DNA of 64,000 nucleotides, from NCBI RefSeq assembly GCF_001279695.1, contig NZ_LGDD01000002.1, positions 1 to 64,000 of the forward strand. Direction: 5' to 3'. The translations under genes were made by a program, and so were the position numbers. Source of the stretch: Streptomyces sp. WM6378. GTDB taxonomy: Bacteria; Actinomycetota; Actinomycetes; Streptomycetales; Streptomycetaceae. Shown here piece by piece: positions 55,763 to 64,000 of this stretch. Each line of letters starts with the position of its first letter. Position 1 is the stretch's first letter. Below the pieces are notes generated by a model. That model was not told where the DNA came from and searched no databases. It was given only the letters and a program-made list of their open reading frames with translations.

Positions 55763-56452
55763 TCAGTAGCGTGTGATCGCGGTCGGCCCGCTCGTCGTGC
55801 CGATCGCGATGTGCGGGCGCCGCAGCGGATGCACCCACATCAGCACCCGGGTCATCGCCTCGGCGGACACCGACACACAACCGGCCGTCGCGCCGCGCCC
55901 GTTGACGTGCAGGAAGATCCCGGCGCCCCGGCCGCGCACCGGCCGCCGGTAGTTGAAGCCGATGACGAGCGCCCGGGCGTACTGGCTCGCGTACGCGGTC
56001 AGATGCTCCGACTCGCTCGCCCGGCAGTCCCGGGGCAGGCCCTCCACCCAGCGGTTGTACCTGCGGGACTCGTTGTCCTGGCACCACCAGGACCCGTCCG
56101 TCGCGCGCCGGTAGGGATAGTGGGTGCCGTGCGGCGCGGGCGCGACCCCGAAGGCGTACGGCAGCGTGAACAGGCCGGTCGGCGTGGTGTCGGTGCCCTG
56201 GACGCGCGAGTCGCCCTCGACCAGGCCCTTCGCGCCGAACCTGGCGGGCGCCGAGCCCGCCGCCACCCAGCGCCCGGCCCGCCGGTCCCACCAGGTGAGC
56301 GTGCCCGTGGTGGCCCCGAGGGAGGGTGCCTCCGCGGTGATCAGCTGACTGCCGCCACCGGTGTACGCCATCCGCTCCGGCAGCGGCCCCGGGTGCGCGG
56401 GCACGGCGAGCGGGACGAGCAGGGACGCCAGGAGCAGAGCAGCGATGCGCAT
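55763..56452 (-). CDS. Secreted L,D-transpeptidase-family (YkuD) protein
   Basis: This 229-residue exported protein has a short signal peptide (RIAALLLASLLVPLAVPAHP). A YkuD domain ends with the catalytic motif HVNGRGATAGCVSVS near residues 184-198, with histidine and cysteine intact. Such enzymes form 3-3 peptidoglycan cross-links or attach proteins to the wall. It converges on argR and separates argCJBDR from argH together with the next gene. Confidence 0.85.
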   Translation of the reverse strand: MRIAALLLASLLVPLAVPAHPGPLPERMAYTGGGSQLITAEAPSLGATTGTLTWWDRRAGRWVAAGSAPARFGAKGLVEGDSRVQGTDTTPTGLFTLPYAFGVAPAPHGTHYPYRRATDGSWWCQDNESRRYNRWVEGLPRDCRASESEHLTAYASQYARALVIGFNYRRPVRGRGAGIFLHVNGRGATAGCVSVSAEAMTRVLMWVHPLRRPHIAIGTTSGPTAITRY

Positions 56453-56533
56453 GTTCCGGACCGTATGCTCAGCCGCCGCGCCCGGCCGCCCGAACCGGCG
56501 CGGGTTGCTCCGTCCGCGCGACCCGCGCGAGGG

Positions 56534-57121
56534 TCAGGCCACGCGCTTGGGCAGCGGAAGCGGCAGCCCCGGCAGGCCGTCGATGCTGGTCGCGATGTGG
56601 TCCTTCTTCTCGAAGTACGCGCTCAGGCTGTCGTCGTCCTCGCGCGCGAACCGCCTGGCGTGCAGGTCGCGGTCCTCGTCGTACGACATGAACGGCACCG
56701 CGTATCCGCAGGTGTCGCGGACGAGGTCGGCGGTGACCACCACGATGGCGCGCAGGCCGTGCTGGGCCGGTTCGATGGCGGGGAAGTGGCCGAGCAGGTC
56801 CTCGAAACGCGGGTCGTCGCGGAAGACGGGCTCGCCCCTGCCGTGCACCCGCACGATGTTCGGCGGCCCCTGGAAGGCGCACCACATCAGCGTGATCCGG
56901 CCGTTCTCGCGCAGGTGGGCGATGGTCTCGGCGTTGGAGCCGGCGAAGTCGAGGTAGGCCACGGTCTGCTCGTCGAGCACCGCGAACGATCCCGTCAGGC
57001 CCTTGGGGGAGAGGTTGATGGTCCCCTCGCCGTCGAGCGGGGCGGTGGCGGTGAAGAAGATGTGCTGCTCTTCGATGAAGGTCCTGAGGCGTCCGTCTAT
57101 GCGGTCGTAGGTCTTTCCCAT
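56534..57121 (-). CDS. Pyridoxamine-phosphate-oxidase-fold (PPOX) FMN-binding protein
   Basis: This 195-residue protein has the split-barrel fold: a first strand region HIFFTATAPLDGEGTINLSP, then VAYLDFAGSNAETIAHLREN and ITLMWCAFQGPPNIVRVHG. Proteins of this group bind FMN or F420 and reduce small molecules. The substrate is not known. ATG start with AAAGAC upstream. It is divergent from argH, 246 bases away. Confidence 0.85.
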   Translation of the reverse strand: MGKTYDRIDGRLRTFIEEQHIFFTATAPLDGEGTINLSPKGLTGSFAVLDEQTVAYLDFAGSNAETIAHLRENGRITLMWCAFQGPPNIVRVHGRGEPVFRDDPRFEDLLGHFPAIEPAQHGLRAIVVVTADLVRDTCGYAVPFMSYDEDRDLHARRFAREDDDSLSAYFEKKDHIATSIDGLPGLPLPLPKRVA

Positions 57122-57209
57122 GGGCCGGATTATCCGCTGCCCCGGGCGGTGGCGGCAGACGGGGGTAAGCGATGGGACGCGGGCGGGGGCCAGGCGCCGG
57201 ACATCGGCT

Positions 57210-57246
57210 CATTGACAGAACATACGGAGCATTGCATAGTTATGCC
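57210..57246 (+). promoter_or_regulatory. argH promoter with ARG box over the -10
   Basis: TTGACA (57210-57215), 17-base spacer, CATAGT (57233-57238). ATTGCATAGTTATGCCTA (57229-57246), a palindromic ArgR-type box with GCATA/TATGC arms, covers the -10. A region resembling the argC leader (ATCACCGAG) follows. About 120 bases remain to the argH GTG. Confidence 0.75.
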
Positions 57247-57364
57247 TATCACCGAGATCGCCGTCAGGCGCGACTTCACGTGAGCGTGACCCGTTATACG
57301 GCCGCCTCCCCGTTCCTCCGCGGCGGGGAGGCGGTGGCACATCCATCCCTTCTGAGGAGCTTGA

Positions 57365-58795
<1,431 letters not shown>

Positions 58796-58816
58796 GTCCG
58801 CCGGGGGTGTCCGCCT

Positions 58817-58858
58817 CCATAGCCCGAGTGAGACGTTTGTGTCTCACTCGGGCTATGG
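58817..58858. promoter_or_regulatory. 18-bp-arm palindrome between argH and the tetR-MFS operon
   Basis: CCATAGCCCGAGTGAGAC (58817-58834) pairs perfectly with 58841-58858 around GTTTGT. It can fold as the argH terminator, while TGAGAC-N6-GTCTCA is a TetR-type operator core. An extra GTCTCA half site (58861-58866) touches the tetR ATG. Confidence 0.75.
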
Positions 58859-58865
58859 TTGTCTC

Positions 58866-59417
58866 ATGACCGTGGATCGAGACCAGGTGCTCCGCACCGC
58901 CGCCGCTCTCCTCACCCGTAAAGCCACCGCCACCATGGACGAGGTCGCCCGCGCCGCCGGAATCGGCCGGGCCACCCTGCACCGGCACTTCGCCGGGCGG
59001 GAAGCCCTCGTCAGAGCGCTGGAGGAGCTCGGCATCCGGGAGCTGGAGGGCGCCCTGGACGCGGCCCGGCTCGACGAGGGCGACACCTCGGACGCGCTGC
59101 GTCGCATGGTCGCCGAGGTCGAGCCCGTGGCGGGCCTCCTCGCCTTCCTCGTCACCGAGAACCAGCTCTTCGAGGGCGAGCAGATGAACGCGGGCTGGGC
59201 TCGCATCGACGCCCGCGTCTCCGTGCTCTTCCGGCGCGGCCAGGAGCAGGGCGAGTTCCGCATCGACCTGACCCCCGCCTGGCTCACCGAGGCCCTGTAC
59301 GGGCTGATCGGCGCGGGCGCCTGGGCCGTGCAGGACGGCCGGGTCGCCGCCAAGGACTTCCAGTACATGATCGCCGAGTTGCTGCTCGGCGGCGTACGGC
59401 GGAGCGTGGAGAAGTGA
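58866..59417 (+). CDS. TetR-family transcriptional regulator
   Basis: This 183-residue repressor has the TetR helix-turn-helix at about residues 8-55 (ATMDEVARAAGIGRATLHRH) and a helical ligand-binding domain after it. ATG at 58866 is chosen because the frame's earlier start lies within the palindrome. The short distance from that palindrome suggests autoregulation and perhaps a leaderless mRNA. Its TGA overlaps the GTG of the MFS exporter gene (GTGA), so they form an operon. The ligand is presumably exported by the partner. Confidence 0.9.
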   Translation: MTVDRDQVLRTAAALLTRKATATMDEVARAAGIGRATLHRHFAGREALVRALEELGIRELEGALDAARLDEGDTSDALRRMVAEVEPVAGLLAFLVTENQLFEGEQMNAGWARIDARVSVLFRRGQEQGEFRIDLTPAWLTEALYGLIGAGAWAVQDGRVAAKDFQYMIAELLLGGVRRSVEK

Positions 59418-60949
59418 CCGCAACCGAACCGCGGGAGCACCACGCCGTCGCCCGGATGGGCCGCTGGCTCGCGCTCGCGGTCCTCGTCCTAGCCGTGCTG
59501 CTCGTGGCTGTCGACGCCACCGTGCTCGGCCTCGCCACGCCTTTCCTCAGCGAGGACCTCAAGCCGTCCGGCACCCAGCTGCTGTGGATCGGCGACGTCT
59601 ACTCGTTCGTCATCGCCGGACTCCTCGTCTCCATGGGCAGCCTCGGCGACCGCATCGGCCGCAAGAAACTGCTGCTCCTGGGCGCCGTGGCGTTCGGCGC
59701 GGTGTCCGTGCTCAACGCCTACGCGTCGAGCCCGGAGATGATGATCCTGGCCCGCGCACTGCTCGGCGTCGCGGGCGCGACCCTGATGCCGTCCACGCTC
59801 GCCCTGATCCGCAACATCTTCCACGACCCCCGGGAGCGCAGCCTCGCCGTGGGCATCTGGGGCGCCGCCGCGTCCGCGGGCGCCGCGGTCGGCCCGGTCG
59901 TCGGCGGGTTCCTCCTGGAGAACTTCTGGTGGGGCTCGGTCTTCCTGATCAACCTGCCGGTGATGGCCGTCCTGGTCCTGGTCGGCATCAAGCTGCTCCC
60001 CGAGTCGCGCGACCCGAATCCTGGCCCCTGGGACCTCATCAGCGTCGGGCTCTCGCTGGTCGGCATGGTCGCCGTGGTGTACGCGGTGAAGGAGGCCGCG
60101 GTCAACGGGTTCCGCTGGGACATCGCGGTGTCGGCCGTGCTCGGCATCGCGGCCCTCGTCTGGTTCGTACGCCGCCAGCGCACCCTGGATTCGCCGCTCC
60201 TGGACATCCGCCTTTTCCACCACCGGGGCTTCTCCGGCGCGGTCCTGGCCGACCTGCTGACCATCCTCGGCCTGTCGGGGCTTGTGTTCTTCCTCTCCCA
60301 GTTCCTCCAACTGGTCCAGGGCCGCTCGCCGCTGGAGGCCGGGCTCATCGAACTGCCCGCCGCGGTCGGCGCGGTGGGCGCGGGCCTCGCGGCCGGCACG
60401 ATCGCCCGCCGGGCCTCCGTGCGCAGCGCGGTCTCCGGCGGCCTCGCGGCGGTCGCCCTGGCCCTCGCCGCCTGCGTGGCGCTCGGCGCGGACACCAGGG
60501 TGGTGTCCCTGGGCATCGCCCTGTTCGTGGGCGGGCTCGGCGCGGGCCTCGCCTTCACGGTGACGGCCGACGTCATCCTCTCCAGCGTCCCCAAGGAGCA
60601 GGCGGGCGCGGCGTCTGCGGTCTCCGAGACGGCGTACGAACTGGGCGCGGCCCTCGGGATCGCCCTGCTCGGCTCGGTGGTGACCGGCATCTACCGGGGC
60701 TTCGAGACCCCGGAGGGCGTCCCCCCGGACATCGCCACCGAGGCCCACGACTCGCTCGGCGGCGCGGTGGAGGCGGCGGTGCACCTCCCACCCGCCCAGG
60801 CGGAGGCGATGCTGTCCGCGGCGCGGGACGCGTTCACGTCCGGCTTCCAGACGGCGGCGGCGGTGGGTGCGGTCGTCCTCTTCGCCACGGCGATCGCAGC
60901 GTGGTTCCTGCTGCGGGGCCAGAAGTTGGCCGACGGGATCGAGCACTGA
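59414..60949 (+). CDS. MFS drug exporter, DHA2 (14-helix) family
   Basis: This 511-residue exporter has fourteen predicted helices. The DHA2 hallmarks are visible: LLVAVDATVLGLATPFLSED in helix 1, then MGSLGDRIGRKKLLLLG (motif A) near residues 74-90, and GAAASAGAAVGPVVGGFLLE (motif C) near 153-172. It uses proton-motive force to expel drugs or quaternary compounds. GTG start overlaps tetR, which probably represses the pair. Substrate unknown. Confidence 0.92.
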   Translation: MTATEPREHHAVARMGRWLALAVLVLAVLLVAVDATVLGLATPFLSEDLKPSGTQLLWIGDVYSFVIAGLLVSMGSLGDRIGRKKLLLLGAVAFGAVSVLNAYASSPEMMILARALLGVAGATLMPSTLALIRNIFHDPRERSLAVGIWGAAASAGAAVGPVVGGFLLENFWWGSVFLINLPVMAVLVLVGIKLLPESRDPNPGPWDLISVGLSLVGMVAVVYAVKEAAVNGFRWDIAVSAVLGIAALVWFVRRQRTLDSPLLDIRLFHHRGFSGAVLADLLTILGLSGLVFFLSQFLQLVQGRSPLEAGLIELPAAVGAVGAGLAAGTIARRASVRSAVSGGLAAVALALAACVALGADTRVVSLGIALFVGGLGAGLAFTVTADVILSSVPKEQAGAASAVSETAYELGAALGIALLGSVVTGIYRGFETPEGVPPDIATEAHDSLGGAVEAAVHLPPAQAEAMLSAARDAFTSGFQTAAAVGAVVLFATAIAAWFLLRGQKLADGIEH

Positions 60950-60965
60950 GCCACTCGGTGCTGCT

Positions 60966-61021
60966 GGGGCGCGGCCCCAACTCCCCGCGCCCCTGGCAGG
61001 GCTGGGGTCAAGGGAGTTGGG
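60966..61021. repeat. GC-rich intergenic palindromic element between convergent genes
   Basis: GGGGCGCGG (60966-60974) pairs with CCGCGCCCC (60985-60993), and CCCAACTCCC (60976-60985) pairs with GGGAGTTGGG (61012-61021). The alternative folds can terminate both converging genes. The minus-strand start CAGGGGCGCGGGGA resembles a short element scattered between Streptomyces genes. Confidence 0.55.
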
Positions 61022-61060
61022 AGGGGGCACCCTCGACGTCGGGCACCCCGAAAAGCGCGG

Positions 61061-61732
61061 CTACGCCGCCTTCGCCTTCGTGGCGTACATGTCCACGTAC
61101 TCCTGCCCGGACAGCCGCATGACCTCCGCCATCACCGAGTCCGTGACGGCCCGCAGCACGTACCGGTCCCGGTCCATGCCCTCGTAGCGCGAGAACTCCA
61201 TCGGCTCGCCGAAGCGGACCGTCACCTTGCCGGGGCGCGGCATGCCCGCGCCGCCCGGCTGGAGCTTGTCCGTGCCGACCATCGCGAACGGCACGACCGG
61301 CGCGCCCGTCATCAGGGTGAGCCGCGCGACGCCGGTGCGGCCCCGGTACAGGCGGCCGTCGGGGGAGCGGGTGCCCTCCGGGTAGATGCCGAACATCCGG
61401 CCGTCCTCCAGGACGCGGCGGCCCGTCATCAGCGCGGCCACACCGCCGTTGGCGCCGTCCCGGTCGACCGGGATCATGCCGACCCCGGTGAAGAACCAGG
61501 CCATCAGACGGCCCTTGAGCCCCTTGCCCGTCACGTACTCGTCCTTGCCGATGAAGGACACCTGCCGGTCGCACACGATGGGCAGCACGATCGAGTCGAT
61601 GAACGTCACGTGGTTGCCGGCGAGGATCACTGGACCGGTGCCCGGGATGTTCTCGGCGCCTTCCACCTGTGGGCGGAACATCAGGCGCATGATCGGTCCG
61701 AGCACTGCCTTGATGAGCGCGAAGCGGGACAA
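61061..61732 (-). CDS. 1-acyl-sn-glycerol-3-phosphate acyltransferase (PlsC family)
   Basis: This 223-residue membrane-associated acyltransferase makes phosphatidic acid from lysophosphatidic acid. Motif I is GNHVTFIDSIVLP (NHxxxxD) near residue 40, and motif III is GIYPEGTRSPDG near 115. A VPFAMVGT strand (motif IV) follows. TTG at 61732 is favoured by GGAGG five bases upstream, and it begins the usual family N-terminus. The frame's ATG at 61813 would add a Pro/Thr-rich stretch. Confidence 0.88.
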   Translation of the reverse strand: MSRFALIKAVLGPIMRLMFRPQVEGAENIPGTGPVILAGNHVTFIDSIVLPIVCDRQVSFIGKDEYVTGKGLKGRLMAWFFTGVGMIPVDRDGANGGVAALMTGRRVLEDGRMFGIYPEGTRSPDGRLYRGRTGVARLTLMTGAPVVPFAMVGTDKLQPGGAGMPRPGKVTVRFGEPMEFSRYEGMDRDRYVLRAVTDSVMAEVMRLSGQEYVDMYATKAKAA

Positions 61733-62000
61733 CGGGCCCTCCGGAGTCGTCTGGGTGGGGGTGGGATGTCTGTGCAGGTGAGGACGATACTCGCGGGTCA
61801 GCTCTGATCGCACATCGGGTTCACGAAGTGGATACGCACTGTTGACATGTGTTTGCGCCAGGTTCGGCCCGCCTTCGTCCCCGCGTACCCACGAAGCATC
61901 CCGCTCTTCAGCTCGGTCCGCCTACGCTCGTCTCCTCGCTTTGACAGGTGCGGGACACATGGGGGAAACGCCAGTGGGAACAGACGACCGAGGAGTGTTC

Positions 62001-63161
62001 ATGACTGACGGCGAGCGGATGAGACCCGGACGGCGCACCGTCCTTGGGGCGGCGGGCGCGGCCGTCCTCGGCACCGCGGCCACCGGGCTCGCGGGGGCGC
62101 CGGCTTCGGCCGCGCAGCGCCACGGCGGGGGCCCGGCCGCCTACCGCGACCTGCCCGTTCCGTACGTCATCGGACACCGCGGCACCGCCGGATACCGGCC
62201 CGAGCACACCCTCGGCTCCTACCAGCACGCCCTCGATCTCGGTGCCCATGTCATCGAGCAGGATCTCGTGCCCACCAAGGACGGGCACCTGGTGTGCCGC
62301 CACGAGAACGACATCTCGGCCACGACGAACGTCTCCGACCACCCCGAGTTCGCGTCCCGCAAGACGACCAAGACCGTCGACGGGGTCGCCATCACCGGCT
62401 GGTTCACCGAGGACTTCACGCTCGCCGAGCTGAAGACGCTGCGCGCCAAGGAGCGCATACCGGGCAACCGGCAGCACAACACGCTGTACGACGGCCGCTG
62501 GGACGTGCCCACCTTCGAGGAGGTGCTTCGCTGGGCGCAGGAGCAGGGCCGCCGCCTCGGCCGCCGGATCTGGCTGCACTCCGAGACCAAGCACCCCACC
62601 TACTTCCGCGGCATCGGATTGCCCCTGGAGGACCGGGTCGCGGCCCTCCTGCGCCGCTACGGGCGCCACCACGCGGACTCCCCGCAGTTCCTCGAATCCT
62701 TCGAGCCCAGCAGCATCCAGCGGCTGGCGAAGCTGGTCGACACGCCCTCGGTGGTGCTGCTCTCCAACGCGGGCACCAAGCCGTGGGACTTCGTGGTGAG
62801 CGGCGACCCGCGCACCGTCGACGACCTGGTCAAGCCGGCCGGCCTGAAGTGGATCGCCTCGTACGCGCAGGGCATCGGCCCCACCCTCGACCTGATCATC
62901 CCCAAGGACGCGTCGGGCAGGCTCACCAAGCCGACCACCCTCGTCCGCGACGCGCACGCGCAGCGGCTGATCCTGCACCCGTACACGATGCGCAACGAGA
63001 ACTCCTTCCTCCCCGCCGACTTCCAGCGCGGCACCGACCCCAACGCCTACGGGGACGCCTTCGGCGCGTTCAAGACGTACTTCGCGACCGGTATCGACGC
63101 GGTGTTCTCCGACAACGCGGACACCGCGCTGCTCGCCGCGGCCGACTTCCGCAAGCACTGA
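62001..63161 (+). CDS. Tat-exported glycerophosphodiester phosphodiesterase
   Basis: This 386-residue enzyme releases sn-glycerol-3-phosphate from deacylated phospholipids. A Tat-type signal (RPGRRTVLGAAGAAVLGTAA, cleavage about residue 35, ASA) precedes the TIM barrel. The catalytic pair and metal ligands are visible in VIGHRGTAGYRPEHTLGSY near residues 54-72, IEQDLVPTKDGHLVCRHEND and WLHSETKHP. ATG at 62001 follows GAGGAG at five bases. It is divergent from the PlsC gene, both concerning glycerophospholipids. Confidence 0.93.
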   Translation: MTDGERMRPGRRTVLGAAGAAVLGTAATGLAGAPASAAQRHGGGPAAYRDLPVPYVIGHRGTAGYRPEHTLGSYQHALDLGAHVIEQDLVPTKDGHLVCRHENDISATTNVSDHPEFASRKTTKTVDGVAITGWFTEDFTLAELKTLRAKERIPGNRQHNTLYDGRWDVPTFEEVLRWAQEQGRRLGRRIWLHSETKHPTYFRGIGLPLEDRVAALLRRYGRHHADSPQFLESFEPSSIQRLAKLVDTPSVVLLSNAGTKPWDFVVSGDPRTVDDLVKPAGLKWIASYAQGIGPTLDLIIPKDASGRLTKPTTLVRDAHAQRLILHPYTMRNENSFLPADFQRGTDPNAYGDAFGAFKTYFATGIDAVFSDNADTALLAAADFRKH

Positions 63162-63195
63162 CGTCCAACCCCTTTCACCCACGTACGAGTGAGAA

Positions 63196-63738
63196 GTGCC
63201 CGCTGCGGAAACCGGCTTCCGCGGCGGGCGCGTCCCGCCCGGCATGGATCTCGTCACAGAGCTCAGCCCGCTCGTCGCCGCCGAGGCCGCGGCCGAGGCA
63301 CCCGGCACCGGGATGGATGCCGCCGACCTCGAACAGGCCGTCTGGCTAAGGCTGTTGGAGCAGCACCCGGCGGACCCGGTGCACTGGGTCCGCACCGCCG
63401 TGCGGGCCGAGGCGCGCCGCGCCCGCCGGCTGCGGCGCCAGGAGCGGCCGTACGGCAGCGCCCCCGCCGCCGACCCGGATCCGGGGCCCGAACTCGCCGC
63501 CATCACCGCCGAGCGGCGCCGCATCCTGCACGCGGCGATCGGCCGCACTCCGGGCAACTGCCCGCGCCTGCTTGCCGCGCTGCTCTCCCCCAAGGACCCC
63601 ACCTACCGGGAAATCGCAGGGGAGTTGGATATCTCACAGGGCAGCCTGGGGCCGATGCGTTCCCGTTGCCTGGGATGCCTGCGCAGAATGCTGGCGGCGG
63701 AGGTTGCCGCTCCTGAACTCGGGGGAAAGGAGCGGTAG
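63196..63738 (+). CDS. Small ECF-like sigma factor
   Basis: This protein of about 180 residues contains a reduced sigma region 2 (DAADLEQAVWLRLLEQHPAD, then HWVRTAVRAEARRARRLRRQ). Region 4 (LLSPKDPTYREIAGELDISQ, then GSLGPMRSRCLGCLRRML) lies at about 125-165. The arrangement is that of a short ECF sigma factor. An anti-sigma gene is not seen in the remaining sequence. GTG at 63196 or ATG at 63244 may be the start; neither has a strong ribosome site. Confidence 0.75.
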   Translation: MPAAETGFRGGRVPPGMDLVTELSPLVAAEAAAEAPGTGMDAADLEQAVWLRLLEQHPADPVHWVRTAVRAEARRARRLRRQERPYGSAPAADPDPGPELAAITAERRRILHAAIGRTPGNCPRLLAALLSPKDPTYREIAGELDISQGSLGPMRSRCLGCLRRMLAAEVAAPELGGKER

Positions 63739-63774
63739 ACAATCGGGGACCAGTTGAGCGAGAGGCATGCACAC

Positions 63775-64000
63775 ATGGGCATGAGCGTGACCATCTCTGC
63801 GGCCGGCGCACAGGATGCCGAGCAGATACTGAAATTGCAGTACCTCTGCTACCAGAGCGAGGCCGAGCTCTACGGCGACTACTCGATCGAGCCCCTGACG
63901 CAGACCCTTGAGGGCCTTCGGGCCGAACTCTCCACGGGTTACGCCCTGGTGGCCCGGCTCGGCGACGAGATCGTCGCCTCGGTGCGGGGCCGCGTGGACG
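63775..64000 (+). CDS. GNAT-family acetyltransferase (partial, N-terminal part)
   Basis: The frame starts at ATG 63775 (or 63781) and is open to the window end, 75 residues. It begins MSVTISAAGAQDAEQILKLQ and continues with a region rich in Glu and Tyr, then ALVARLGDEIVASVRGRVD, the beta2-beta4 part of a GNAT fold. The acetyl-CoA motif would lie beyond the window. It follows the sigma gene by 36 bases. Confidence 0.75.
   Translation, partial: MGMSVTISAAGAQDAEQILKLQYLCYQSEAELYGDYSIEPLTQTLEGLRAELSTGYALVARLGDEIVASVRGRVD

Noticed and set aside
57240..57281. A 13-codon mini-ORF in the argH leader, a possible leader peptide
   Set aside because: The predicted transcription start from the -10 box at 57233-57238 would lie at or after its ATG, and it has no arginine-rich control region (two adjacent Arg only).

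Overview
The window is chromosomal DNA of a Streptomyces species. GC is very high, the ORFs show strong third-position GC bias, GTG and TTG starts are common, and the gene order matches the conserved Streptomyces core (glutamine-synthetase-like gene, infC-rpmI-rplT, rRNA methyltransferase, pheS-pheT, argCJBDR, argH). I see no tRNA, rRNA, CRISPR array, transposase or phage gene. The window opens inside a gene and ends inside a GNAT acetyltransferase gene.

Left part (1-23.7 kb). An iron-box-controlled siderophore-interacting protein is followed by a 5'-3' exonuclease, then a two-gene glycine betaine ABC transporter in which permease and binding protein are fused. Next come an XRE-cupin regulator coupled to a BtuF-like protein, and a divergent TDT transporter/LysR pair. 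The most coherent module is at 9.8-16.6 kb: a C26 amidohydrolase and an ethanolamine-type permease face a GntR/FCD repressor and a GlnA4-like, aldehyde dehydrogenase and SDR operon. Together these can encode a complete gamma-glutamylated ethanolamine route, and both arms share a 23-bp motif. After this come a secreted HAD phosphatase, a DUF2510 membrane protein, a PLP aldolase-like enzyme, an orphan mycosin with its proline-rich membrane partner, and SseB and DUF1844 proteins.

Centre (23.7-34.4 kb). The translation block infC-rpmI-rplT has a structured leader, an intrinsic terminator with a T6 tract and probably a non-canonical AUC start. It is followed by a TrmH methyltransferase, a lone PAS histidine kinase, pheS-pheT ending in an 18-bp terminator stem, a PP2C phosphatase and an NsdA-like TPR regulator.

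Right-centre (34.4-50.7 kb). This is a mosaic of single genes: NUDIX, 3-hydroxybutyryl-CoA dehydrogenase, GHL10 hydrolase, DUF1918, a DMT exporter divergent from a MocR regulator, a phosphatase-fold protein lacking both catalytic histidines, and a hexapeptide acetyltransferase. Two ECF sigma systems follow: YCII-ECF42 with a matching promoter, and ECF41 with a flavin oxidoreductase preceded by a perfect CRP-type site. A LuxR regulator, an amidohydrolase and a double-VOC protein complete the stretch.

Right end (50.7-64 kb). argC-argJ-argB-argD-argR form an overlapping operon. argH lies separately behind an L,D-transpeptidase and a PPOX-fold gene. Both arginine promoters are sigma70-like with 17-bp spacers and overlap ARG boxes. 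A long palindrome joins the end of argH to a TetR-MFS operon. PlsC acyltransferase, a Tat-exported glycerophosphodiesterase and a small ECF-like sigma protein finish the window.
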